A model generated the notes under the pieces. That model made no database searches. It was given only the letters and a program-made list of their open reading frames with translations, and was not told where the DNA came from. A stretch of 13,965 nt of DNA. Source: Candidatus Aminicenantota bacterium. GTDB taxonomy: Bacteria > Acidobacteriota > Aminicenantia > Aminicenantales > Aminicenantaceae. The position numbers and the translations under genes were made by a program. Within the stretch, counting starts at the first letter, position 1. Each line of letters starts with the position of its first letter. Shown here piece after piece: positions 6,922-13,965 of the stretch. The stretch lies in the NCBI GenBank assembly GCA_030620655.1, contig JAUXEH010000037.1:1-13965 (forward strand). Reading direction: 5' to 3'.

Positions 6922-8132
6922 TCCGACACATACCCAGCGCGGTGCACCAGCCGATACTGCCTGTCTTTCACTCTCACCTCGATGGACTTGAATTTTCCAT
7001 CACCAGCATAATAGCTCGGCGTATAATACACCAGATAGTATTGATCCAGCCGACCCACGGCCTCCTTCAACAGCTCGAGTGCTGTGAGATCCCTGGGGAA
7101 TGAGGCTCCGGATAAAGAGGAGATCGCCTCCAGCCTCCCATAAAAATCCGTCAGATTGCGCGCCTCGATGTCGGTCAAACCGTCCGTCTCCGGCATGTCG
7201 AATACCATAAAATGGAGAAGGATGGAGGCGCTGGCAAAAGCCCTGGCCAGACGCTCCTCGTCCACATGGAAATCCCGGTTGTGGAAATTCTGCATGTAGG
7301 TCAGGGTCCGAATGACATCCCTCCTTCCCTGGTTGAGACGGATGTAATCGTCCAGTAGCTTGGCGGCAATCCGCGGAAGCGGCTCTCGCTGATAGAAGAA
7401 GAACGCGAATTTCTGGCCTTCTTGATACCGCAGCATCTCCACATAGTCGAGCAGGCGGCGCTCGTCGATCTTCCGGAGCTTTTCCACAGCAGTCAGAAGA
7501 GAGGAATAGCGGGTGATCACGGCATCCCAGGACATGCCGGAAGGCGGGGCCTGTCCCCCAAGTTCGGGACCCTGCGCGCCCTTGCTATCCGGATCGACGG
7601 CCAGTGACACTAGGGCTTTGAGCTCGGCCACAGCGGCCCGGTATTCGGGATTGGAGAGGAGTGTGTCCCTTTCGAAGAGCGCATCCAGCTGACGGGTGAG
7701 CTCGGCCTTCGGAATGTTCTGCGGGGCGGTTTTCTTGAGCCGGTAGGCATGCTTGGGAGTGATTATCGTCAGGCTGTCTGAGGGCCTCACAACCTCCTGG
7801 ACGAAATACCGGACAGAGGCCCGGAGTTCGGGCGTGTAATCCGCGATCTCGAAAAACAAGTAAAAGGAACGGGAGATGTCCGGGACCAAAGAAACCTGCG
7901 GGCCCAGGTTGGTCAAGCCTTTCTCGCGGACATGATACACGGCCTCTATCCTCTGGCGCTTCCCGCCCTCATACAGCTCAAAATCATCGAGACCGAGATT
8001 GTCGACGAACATCCCCTCCGAGTACACCCGGACCTGGACCGGGATCTGGATGGAGATTTCCCTGAGCGTATCCTGGGCCGAAACCAGCACAGCGAGTCCC
8101 AGGAAACACACACCGGAGAGGAAAGGTTTCAT
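6918..8132 (-). CDS. Exported VWFA-related (TIGR03436-like) protein, paralogue C
   Basis: The protein has 404 residues from ATG 8132. This start is supported by GGGAG 7 bases upstream and by a signal peptide beginning at Met1 (MKPFLSGVCFLGLAVLVSAQ, cut near residue 19). The order of elements is as in paralogues A and B: FVDNLGLDDFELYEGG (42-57), FYLFFEIADYT (90-100) in place of the DxSxS loop, GQKFAFFFYQREPLPRI (239-255) in place of SDG, SASILLHFMVF (301-311), and the C-terminal YLVYYTP...GDGKF...HRAGYVSE. The central insert includes a flexible Gly/Pro/Ser-rich loop (about 184-200) absent from the others. It is the first gene of the cluster, and its stop overlaps the start of the HTH-TPR gene by four bases, so both are made from one mRNA. 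Its function is unknown; the family is common in Acidobacteriota, usually with an intact or partial MIDAS. Confidence 0.87.
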   Translation of the reverse strand: MKPFLSGVCFLGLAVLVSAQDTLREISIQIPVQVRVYSEGMFVDNLGLDDFELYEGGKRQRIEAVYHVREKGLTNLGPQVSLVPDISRSFYLFFEIADYTPELRASVRYFVQEVVRPSDSLTIITPKHAYRLKKTAPQNIPKAELTRQLDALFERDTLLSNPEYRAAVAELKALVSLAVDPDSKGAQGPELGGQAPPSGMSWDAVITRYSSLLTAVEKLRKIDERRLLDYVEMLRYQEGQKFAFFFYQREPLPRIAAKLLDDYIRLNQGRRDVIRTLTYMQNFHNRDFHVDEERLARAFASASILLHFMVFDMPETDGLTDIEARNLTDFYGRLEAISSLSGASFPRDLTALELLKEAVGRLDQYYLVYYTPSYYAGDGKFKSIEVRVKDRQYRLVHRAGYVSE

Positions 8133-8144
8133 CGTGTCACTCCC

Positions 8145-8174
8145 ATTGTCGGCAATCGCATGCGATTTTGTCAA
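8145..8174 (-). promoter_or_regulatory. Promoter candidate for the VWFA/HTH-TPR cluster
   Basis: On the minus strand a perfect TTGACA (8169-8174) is followed after 18 bases by GACAAT (8145-8150, 4 of 6 to the -10). A problem is that a start about 7 bases downstream would fall after the GGGAG at 8140-8144, leaving it out of the mRNA and making paralogue C nearly leaderless. The site may instead be a chance match, or the start may vary. Confidence 0.35.
8154..8167. promoter_or_regulatory. Perfect 14-bp palindrome in the promoter spacer (operator candidate)
   Basis: AATCGCATGCGATT is its own reverse complement. It lies wholly between the -35 and -10 candidates in the 71-base gap upstream of paralogue C, where a bound dimer would block RNA polymerase. 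MerR-type activators also bind in long (18-20 base) spacers, and the first regulator encoded downstream has a MerR/excisionase-like HTH. The link is inference. Confidence 0.45.
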
Positions 8175-8203
8175 CCGCCGCGCCGGACGCAGGGCTCAGC
8201 AGT

Positions 8204-9550
8204 TCATGGTCCTTCCCCAGCAAGAGAAGAGACGGCGAGGGCAGCGTGTTCCATCTCCTCGAGGGTGTTGTAGATGTGGGGGCAGAGCCGGATGCCGGCC
8301 TGTTCGCCGCCGAATACGGCCGCCCCGATGGAGTGCTCGTGATACAGTGTGTTCAAGGCCTTTTGCAGGTCGATGCCCGGGGCCGAGAAGACCACGACGC
8401 CGCCGGAGTCCTCGGGCCGCAGGGGTGTGTGGAACCGGACTCCGGGCACATGTTTCAGGAGCCGTGATTTCAGGGCCGCGGCCAGCCGCTTGATCCTCTT
8501 CTCGATGCGGGTCACACCCAGGGTGGAGTGGAACTCCACAGTCGCGGCCATGGCCGCGATGCGCGCGTCATCCCGCTGTCCCAGCGTCTCGAACTTTCGC
8601 GCGTCCTCCTCCAGGTCCTGCGAATAGCCCACGCCCACAATGGAGGGCCAGAGGCCGGGGATCCGCTCACGGCGGACGTAGAGCACGCCCACTTCCCTGG
8701 GCCCCACGAACCACTTGTGCGCGCTGCCGGTGTAGTAATCGCAGCCCAAATCGTGCAGGTCCACCTTCTGTGAACCAAAGGTCTGGGCCCCGTCGATGTG
8801 AGTCAGGACGCCGCGTTCCCGGGCCATCCGGCAGATGGCCTGGGCCGGCAGGGCCACACCGCTGAGATTGGACAGGTGGGAGAGGCACAGGACCCGGGTG
8901 CGGCCGGACAGGGCGTCACGGAACGGCCGGATGAGCTCCTCTACGCTCTCGCATGCGGGAGGGATCTTCACCCGCTTGACCTCGAATCCGTAGCGTTCCG
9001 CCCGCACATCCCAGGCGATGTTGGCGGTGGGGTGATTCTCGTCCCAGATGACCACCTCGTCACCGGGCTTGAAGGTCAGGCCTCCGATCACGATGTTGTT
9101 GCCCTCGCTGGTGTTTCGGGTGAGTGCGATCTCATCGGAATCGGCCCCGAGATACCCGGCCAGGGCCTCGCGAGACTTTTCCCGCAGGCCGGAGAACTTG
9201 CGACGATTGACGGAGGAGGGATCGCGGTCTATGTCCCGGGTCAAGGCGAACACCATCTGCTGTACCGGATAGGGTGAAGGGCACAGGTTGGCGGCGTTGA
9301 GCATGATGAGTCCCTCTCGCAGCATGAACTGATTTTTGACCAGATGCCAGAAGGCCTCATCTCCGGCATCTTCCACGGGCATGTGGCGGGCGGCATTCTC
9401 CAGGGATGCCGCCGGATCCCCCCACACATGTCGTGGGAGCACGGCCGCAGCGGCCGCGGTCCCCAGAAGCTGCTGCATGAAGCGCCGGCGCGGCAGGCCT
9501 TCCACGTCCTGCGGGAATTGAGCGATGTCCTGAATTCCATCTTTTGTCAT
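8204..9550 (-). CDS. Tat-exported class-V aminotransferase-fold PLP enzyme (isopenicillin N epimerase/cysteine desulfurase-like)
   Basis: The protein has 448 residues from ATG 9550, chosen because the purine-rich GGGGGAG lies 6 bases upstream; an ATG two codons earlier (9556) abuts it. A twin-arginine signal, PRRRFMQQL, is followed by the hydrophobic LLGTAAAAAVL at about 29-39. The enzyme should thus fold with PLP in the cytoplasm and cross the membrane folded. The fold-type-I class V core shows RNTSEGNN (145-152), HLSNLSG (225-231), HIDGAQTFG (251-259, Asp253 expected to contact the PLP ring nitrogen) and YYTGSAHKWF with Lys279 as the Schiff-base lysine. The reaction cannot be fixed from sequence; exported members of this group are often annotated as epimerases or desulfurases without proof. 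No substrate clue comes from neighbours. It ends 71 bases before paralogue C. Confidence 0.9.
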   Translation of the reverse strand: MTKDGIQDIAQFPQDVEGLPRRRFMQQLLGTAAAAAVLPRHVWGDPAASLENAARHMPVEDAGDEAFWHLVKNQFMLREGLIMLNAANLCPSPYPVQQMVFALTRDIDRDPSSVNRRKFSGLREKSREALAGYLGADSDEIALTRNTSEGNNIVIGGLTFKPGDEVVIWDENHPTANIAWDVRAERYGFEVKRVKIPPACESVEELIRPFRDALSGRTRVLCLSHLSNLSGVALPAQAICRMARERGVLTHIDGAQTFGSQKVDLHDLGCDYYTGSAHKWFVGPREVGVLYVRRERIPGLWPSIVGVGYSQDLEEDARKFETLGQRDDARIAAMAATVEFHSTLGVTRIEKRIKRLAAALKSRLLKHVPGVRFHTPLRPEDSGGVVVFSAPGIDLQKALNTLYHEHSIGAAVFGGEQAGIRLCPHIYNTLEEMEHAALAVSSLAGEGP

Positions 9551-9588
9551 ACGCATCTCCCCCTTTCCAGGCGTTCGAGTATTTTTTT

Positions 9589-9594
9589 ATTATA
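9589..9594 (-). promoter_or_regulatory. -10 box for the aminotransferase gene
   Basis: TATAAT matches the consensus exactly on the minus strand, in an AT-rich run, 38 bases upstream of ATG 9550, leaving room for a leader with the GGGGGAG ribosome site. No good -35 stands 16-18 bases upstream; TTGAGA occurs but 22 bases away. Confidence 0.45.
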
Positions 9595-9716
9595 ACTAAA
9601 ATCCCTCACAATTTCCTCTCAAAAAGTCCTTAACCTTGAACCCGGGCATCATATCTGGTGTCACTTGGCTCCATCAAATTCTGGGGAGCAAGAGCTGCCT
9701 CCCTACACTATTCCGT

Positions 9717-12700
9717 TCAGGCCATGTCCCGGATCTCGCGGAGCTTGACCGATACCCTCTTGGCGGAGATGGGGAAGGCGGTTTTGAGCTCCGGCGCGAA
9801 CAGCGAGACCTTGAACTCCTCCAGCATCCAGCGCAGCTCGCCGATGGCGGCCCGCTTTTCCGAAGACGCTTCACAGTCCGGTTCATTCCGGAGCGCATCC
9901 AGGGCCTGGATGAAAGGCTGCGCCTGGCCGGCCTTGCTGCGGTCCTTGGCCGGCTCGATCCGGGCCCTCTCCGCCCTCAGGGCCAGGGCCTCCAGATAGC
10001 GGGGGATGTGCCGGAGCCGACCCAGAGAGTAAACCAACAGGAAATTCTCCGGCAACAGGTCTGCCAGGTTTTGCTTCAGTTCCTCATGGAACTCCAGCCC
10101 GGAGGGACCGCTTCCGGCGGCCTCGGCGATCCCGGTCAGGATCATTCTCACGCGTTGGTAGGCCGGGAGTATCTCACCCACGGCTCGACTCAGCAGGTGT
10201 CCTTTCTCATTCAGCTCCCTGTTCAGCCCTTCGGAATAGTGTTCGAATTCTTCCCGGCTCCGCAGGTCCTTCTGCATCGTCTCCCTGAGGAGGGCCTCCA
10301 GCACGGCCTTCTCCAGGGCGTTTCTGCCCCCAAAATACAGCGCCAGCCTCTCCATTTCTTCCGGCAGGGCCAAGTACGGCTTCAGGAACTCCAGATCCTC
10401 CCCGAAGCGAAGCGCCAGGAGCACCCGGACACCCCGGCGGTGCGTCTCCCGGGCCTCCTCCCTGGAGGAGGAAAGCTTAAGATCCACTCCCTGACCCGAG
10501 GGCTTCAGCCCGGGATATGCCATCACGAACGGGCCCACAGGTACACTTTCCGGCAGGGCATCGAAGTCCCAGCTGGTCAAACCCTGTTTCTCCCATTTCT
10601 TCCGGGCCTCCACCCATTTTTCCGAGGAGGCCGGCACCCGGGTGTCCCATTTCTTTTTTTTCAAGGCGGCCAAGTCGCGGCTGGCGGCCATCTCCCTCTC
10701 ATCCGGGCCGATCACGGCGATCCGAATTCGCAGGTGCGCGGGGATGTCAGCCTCGGCCCAGGCATTTGCCGGGATCTCGGCCCGGAAGCGGCGGCGGACA
10801 AAGTCGGCCAGGGATTTGTGCAGGGACACCTCTCCGGGTTCGAGCTCCGCGAGAATTATCTCCGTCTTTTCGGAAACGGGTACCAGGAGCTTGCGGTAGC
10901 GCTTGGGAAGCCCCTTGACCAGGGCCGTGATCTTTTCGCGGAACTGGCCGGGCATCCCCCACTCCAGGGCCTCCTCCGGAACCCGGGCGATCTCCATGCC
11001 GGGAATCTGCAGGGTGACCCCGTCGTCCACTTCACCGGGCTCGAAGCGATAGAAGACGGGCAGACGGAGGTCCCCCACCTCGAACTGATCGGGGAAGCCG
11101 GCCAGCTCATCCTCATCCGGGAACGACTGCAGGACATCCGCCTCGCTCATCCTTAGAAACCGATCGCCTTTCCGGTCCTTGATGTACTTCCTCAGGCTGC
11201 GGTCGTCGGTGATCCCGGCCAGCTGCAGGGAATAGAACTCGGCCAGGACATCCTCTCCCACCAGGATGCCCCGCCGCCTCAGTTTTTCCTCGGAGCGGGA
11301 GAACCGCTTCAGGAGCTCCAGGTTGTGCCGGAGGAATCCGGGAGGGTCCTCGAGCTCGCCCTCCACCAAGGCGGAACGGACAAAGATCTCATGGGCCTCT
11401 TCGGGATTTATACGGCCGTAAGAGACTTGCCGGTCGGAGACGATCTCCAGCCCGAAGAGCGTGACCCGCTCGAGGGCCCGCACCTCGCCCCGTTCCCTGT
11501 CCCAGCGGGCCGCGGAGTAGGAGGTGCGGCAGAGCTCACCGCCCAGGGCCTCGAGCCAGGCCGGATCGATACGGGCCGCGGAGCGGGCGAACAGGCGCGA
11601 GGTCCGGACCATCTCCGCCGCCACGATCCAGGGACGGCGCTTGCCGAAAAGGGCGGAGCCGGGAAACACCATGACCTCTCGGCTCTTGGCCGCGGTGTAG
11701 AAGTTCTGCTCCTTATTGACGGCGATATTGGAAAGGTAGCCGCTCAGGACGGAGCGGTGGATCCCTGCGTAGAGGCCCTTGTCGATCTCCACACGCCCGC
11801 GCCGCCCCAAGGGGATCTTCTGCTCCTGCAGGATGGCCAGGATCTGATCGTGCACGTGCACCCATTCCCGCATGCGCGAGAAGGACAGGAAGTGCCCATC
11901 ACAGAAGCGGCGCTGCTTCCGGCGCGAGCCCAGTTTTTCCAAGGTGTCGTGGTATCGGTCCCAGATGTTGAGCAGGGTCAGGAAGTCCGAATCCGGGTGC
12001 CGGAACGAGGTGTGCATGGCATCCGCCAACTCGGTCTTATCGGGCGGGCGCTCGCGGGGATCACGGATGCTCAGGACCGCCGCGATCACGGCCACCTCGC
12101 GCAGGCAGCCCTCCTCCCGGGCTTCCAGCAGCATGCGGGAGATCTTGGGATCCAGGGGCATGCGGGCCATGAGGCGCCCCTTCCCGGTGAGGGCATACTC
12201 CCTCTCCTGCCTGTGGATGGCGCCCAGCTCTATCAGGGTATCGTAGCCGTCCTTGATGTTCTTGGGCTTGGGCCGGTCTACGAAGGGGAAATCCGCGGGA
12301 TGGCCCAGCCGCAGGCCGATCATGCGCAGGATGACCTCGGCCAGGTTGGCGCGCAGGATCTCGGGCGGGGTGAAAGGCAAGCGGGAGGCATAATCCTTTT
12401 CAGAGTACAGCCGGATGCAGACCCCCTCCGCCACGCGGCCGCAGCGGCCCGCCCTCTGGTCGGCGCTGCTGCGCGCGATGGGGCTGACCGGCAGGCTGTT
12501 GATACGCGTGCCGGGCTGATACTGCGATATGCGGGCCAGCCCCGTGTCCACCACATACCGGATCCCGGGGATGGTGAGCGAGGTCTCGGCCACGTTGGTG
12601 GCCACAACGACCTTGGCGCCCTTGACATGGTACACCTTCCCCTGCTGGGTCCCGGGGAGGCGCGCATAGAGGGGAAGCACGGTGGTCCCGGGATACCTTC

Positions 12701-13667
12701 GCCCCTCGATCCGCTCGCAGGTTTCGAGGATGTCCTGCTCCGTGGGCATGAAGACCAGGATGTCGCCAGGCTTCTTCTTCTCCTTGATGAGGTCGATGGC
12801 CTTGGCCGCCAGGTCCACATAGTCGAGGTCGTCGGTCCTCCCGGGGAAGGAGCCGGCCGGGCGGTATTCCACCTCCACCGGGTACTGGCGGCCGCTCACC
12901 TCGATGACCGGGGCGTTCCCGAAGGCCCGGGAAAATTTTTCTGTATCCATGGTGGCCGAGGTGATGACGAGCTTCAGTTCCGGCCTCTTCTCCAGCAGGG
13001 TCCGGGCGATGCCCAGCAGGAAGTCGATATTCAGGCTGCGCTCGTGGGCCTCATCGATGATCAGGGTGTCATACGCATCCAGGAAGGGATCGGACTGGGT
13101 CTCGGCCAGCAGCATGCCGTCGGTCAGGATCTTGATAAACGTTTCCGGAGAGGACCGGTCGCGGAAGCGGATCTTGTAGCCCACGGAGAGGCCCAGGTTT
13201 TCCTTGAGCTCGGAGGCGATGCGGTGGGCGATGGTGATGGCGGCGATCCGGCGCGGCTGGGTGCAGGCGATCTGGCCGGAGATTCCGCGGCCGGCCCTGA
13301 GACACATCTTGGGGAGCTGTGTGCTCTTCCCGCTGCCCGTCTCCCCCGATATGATTACAACCTGATGATCCCGGATAGCCCGGACGATCTCGCCCGCGCT
13401 GGCGGAAATCGGCAGTTCATCAGGAAAAGAGACTCGAGGGATCCGCTGCGCGCGGGCCGCCCGTTCCGTGACAGAGTCGGCCAGCCGGCTCTCCAATGCG
13501 GCCAGTACGGCGAGCAGGTCTGCTTCGGATCTGTTATGCCCTGTCTTCTGCAGCTTGTGCAGCCTGCGGCGCAGCAAAGACCGGTCCCTGAGCATGGCAT
13601 GGGGGAGCTGCGAACGCATCCGGTTGATAAGGGCACGGATGGAAGCACCCGTCTTTTGTTTTTCCAT
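9717..13667 (-). CDS. hrpA: ATP-dependent RNA helicase HrpA (DEAH/RHA)
   Basis: The protein has 1316 residues, close to the roughly 1300 of E. coli HrpA and apparently complete. DEAH-box motifs are all visible: Walker A GETGSGKST (108-116), TQPRRIAA (136-143), DEAH (205-208), SAT (237-239), TNVAETSLTIPGI (357-369) and motif VI QRAGRCGR (404-411). Next come the ratchet/winged-helix and OB-like regions and the long DUF3418 C-terminal domain, ending RWMLEEFKVSLFAPEL...PISAKRV. The N-terminal LRDRSLLRRRLHKLQ also matches the family, supporting Met1. It acts in the cytoplasm; E. coli HrpA is linked to mRNA processing and rescue of collided ribosomes. No Shine-Dalgarno is seen: the sequence before the ATG is CCTCCTGCCCGCTC. 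It starts 42 bases after the upstream gene ends, so co-transcription is likely. No intrinsic terminator is seen after its stop. Confidence 0.96.
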   Translation of the reverse strand: MEKQKTGASIRALINRMRSQLPHAMLRDRSLLRRRLHKLQKTGHNRSEADLLAVLAALESRLADSVTERAARAQRIPRVSFPDELPISASAGEIVRAIRDHQVVIISGETGSGKSTQLPKMCLRAGRGISGQIACTQPRRIAAITIAHRIASELKENLGLSVGYKIRFRDRSSPETFIKILTDGMLLAETQSDPFLDAYDTLIIDEAHERSLNIDFLLGIARTLLEKRPELKLVITSATMDTEKFSRAFGNAPVIEVSGRQYPVEVEYRPAGSFPGRTDDLDYVDLAAKAIDLIKEKKKPGDILVFMPTEQDILETCERIEGRRYPGTTVLPLYARLPGTQQGKVYHVKGAKVVVATNVAETSLTIPGIRYVVDTGLARISQYQPGTRINSLPVSPIARSSADQRAGRCGRVAEGVCIRLYSEKDYASRLPFTPPEILRANLAEVILRMIGLRLGHPADFPFVDRPKPKNIKDGYDTLIELGAIHRQEREYALTGKGRLMARMPLDPKISRMLLEAREEGCLREVAVIAAVLSIRDPRERPPDKTELADAMHTSFRHPDSDFLTLLNIWDRYHDTLEKLGSRRKQRRFCDGHFLSFSRMREWVHVHDQILAILQEQKIPLGRRGRVEIDKGLYAGIHRSVLSGYLSNIAVNKEQNFYTAAKSREVMVFPGSALFGKRRPWIVAAEMVRTSRLFARSAARIDPAWLEALGGELCRTSYSAARWDRERGEVRALERVTLFGLEIVSDRQVSYGRINPEEAHEIFVRSALVEGELEDPPGFLRHNLELLKRFSRSEEKLRRRGILVGEDVLAEFYSLQLAGITDDRSLRKYIKDRKGDRFLRMSEADVLQSFPDEDELAGFPDQFEVGDLRLPVFYRFEPGEVDDGVTLQIPGMEIARVPEEALEWGMPGQFREKITALVKGLPKRYRKLLVPVSEKTEIILAELEPGEVSLHKSLADFVRRRFRAEIPANAWAEADIPAHLRIRIAVIGPDEREMAASRDLAALKKKKWDTRVPASSEKWVEARKKWEKQGLTSWDFDALPESVPVGPFVMAYPGLKPSGQGVDLKLSSSREEARETHRRGVRVLLALRFGEDLEFLKPYLALPEEMERLALYFGGRNALEKAVLEALLRETMQKDLRSREEFEHYSEGLNRELNEKGHLLSRAVGEILPAYQRVRMILTGIAEAAGSGPSGLEFHEELKQNLADLLPENFLLVYSLGRLRHIPRYLEALALRAERARIEPAKDRSKAGQAQPFIQALDALRNEPDCEASSEKRAAIGELRWMLEEFKVSLFAPELKTAFPISAKRVSVKLREIRDMA

Positions 13668-13709
13668 GAGCGGGCAGGAGGACGTGTGTGCGGGGGCGCC
13701 GCGTGTACG

Positions 13710-13965
13710 CTATTCGTCTTTTGTTAGCTCGTCCGAGGCCTCGTCCGGTTCGCTGTCGTCGGATTTTTTCCAGGTCTTGACGCGATCGCCCATGTCCTTG
13801 ACCACAGGCTTGACGGATTCGCTCCACTTCTTCAACCGTGCAGAAAGCTCGTCCATGGGGCCCTCGACCGCATCGCCCAGCTCCTTCATTTTTTGACCCA
13901 GATTCGACAGGGTGGGGCGGATGGCATCGTCGAAATCGCGCAGCTTTCCCTCCGCTTTGAAGAGG
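13710..13965 (-). CDS. C-terminal part of an unrecognised charged helical protein
   Basis: This open frame enters from the right edge and ends at TAG 13710-13712, giving the last 84 residues. The sequence is rich in Lys, Glu and Asp with regularly spaced hydrophobics (KMKELGDAVEGPMDEL, ARLKKWSESVKPVVKDMGD), suggesting amphipathic helices or a coiled coil. The tail is strongly acidic (SDDSEPDEASDELTKDE). The start and most of the protein lie outside the window. I do not recognise a family. It precedes hrpA by 42 bases on the same strand and may share its transcript. Confidence 0.7.
   Translation of the reverse strand, partial: LFKAEGKLRDFDDAIRPTLSNLGQKMKELGDAVEGPMDELSARLKKWSESVKPVVKDMGDRVKTWKKSDDSEPDEASDELTKDE

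Noticed and set aside
8168..8174. TTG at 8174 as the start of paralogue C
   Set aside because: It is part of the TTGACA box; ATG 8132 has a proper ribosome site and begins a clean signal peptide.
9685..9708. GGGAG...CTCCC pairing after the hrpA stop as a terminator
   Set aside because: The stem is only 5 bp with a 10-base loop and no T-run.
9636..11156. 506-codon open frame on the plus strand
   Set aside because: It is antisense to the C-terminal half of hrpA, with no recognisable motif or ribosome site.
11325..13727. 800-codon open frame on the plus strand
   Set aside because: It lies antisense to hrpA, whose motifs are unmistakable. The translation is low-complexity, rich in G, A, D, L and Q with no domain pattern, as expected for the shadow of a GC-rich gene.

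Overview
The window is a GC-rich bacterial chromosome segment with every supported gene on the minus strand, so transcription runs from high to low coordinates. Three tandem copies of the VWFA-related (TIGR03436-type, 'acidobacterial') family, a MerR/excisionase-type HTH protein fused through one membrane helix to TPR-like repeats, and a 6-bladed beta-propeller lipoprotein together suggest an Acidobacteriota or Aminicenantota (former OP8) relative. This placement is inferred from family content, not from a marker gene.

Layout in order of transcription: (a) 13965-13710, the C-terminal end of an unrecognised charged helical protein, cut by the window edge; (b) 13667-9717, a full-length DEAH-box RNA helicase HrpA; (c) 9550-8204, a Tat-exported class-V-aminotransferase-fold PLP enzyme with its own -10 box; (d) 8132-2783, the most unusual part: VWFA-like paralogue C, the HTH-TM-TPR protein (overlapping by ATGA), a 220-base regulatory-looking gap with a 10-bp tandem repeat and a promoter candidate, then VWFA-like paralogues B and A, 19 bases apart; (e) 2596-1421, a beta-propeller lipoprotein, separated from (d) by a strong hairpin; (f) 1425-1237, a small repeat-bounded element that looks like an insertion-sequence remnant or MITE and seems to have supplied the last codons of the propeller gene; (g) 1122 to the left edge, an Old Yellow Enzyme-family oxidoreductase missing its C-terminus.

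How they may work together: the three VWFA-like proteins carry signal peptides and should be outside the cytoplasm. All three have lost the metal-binding DxSxS (MIDAS) and SDG signatures of the fold but keep the rest of it. The HTH-TPR protein has a DNA-binding domain at its N-terminus, one membrane helix, and a presumably periplasmic repeat domain. The simplest reading is a one-component transmembrane regulator that senses, or is modulated by, the exported VWFA-like proteins and controls its own operon through the palindrome near 8160 and/or the iterons near 5390. This is a hypothesis from gene order and domain content; nothing in the sequence proves it. The helicase, aminotransferase and oxidoreductase look like ordinary neighbours.
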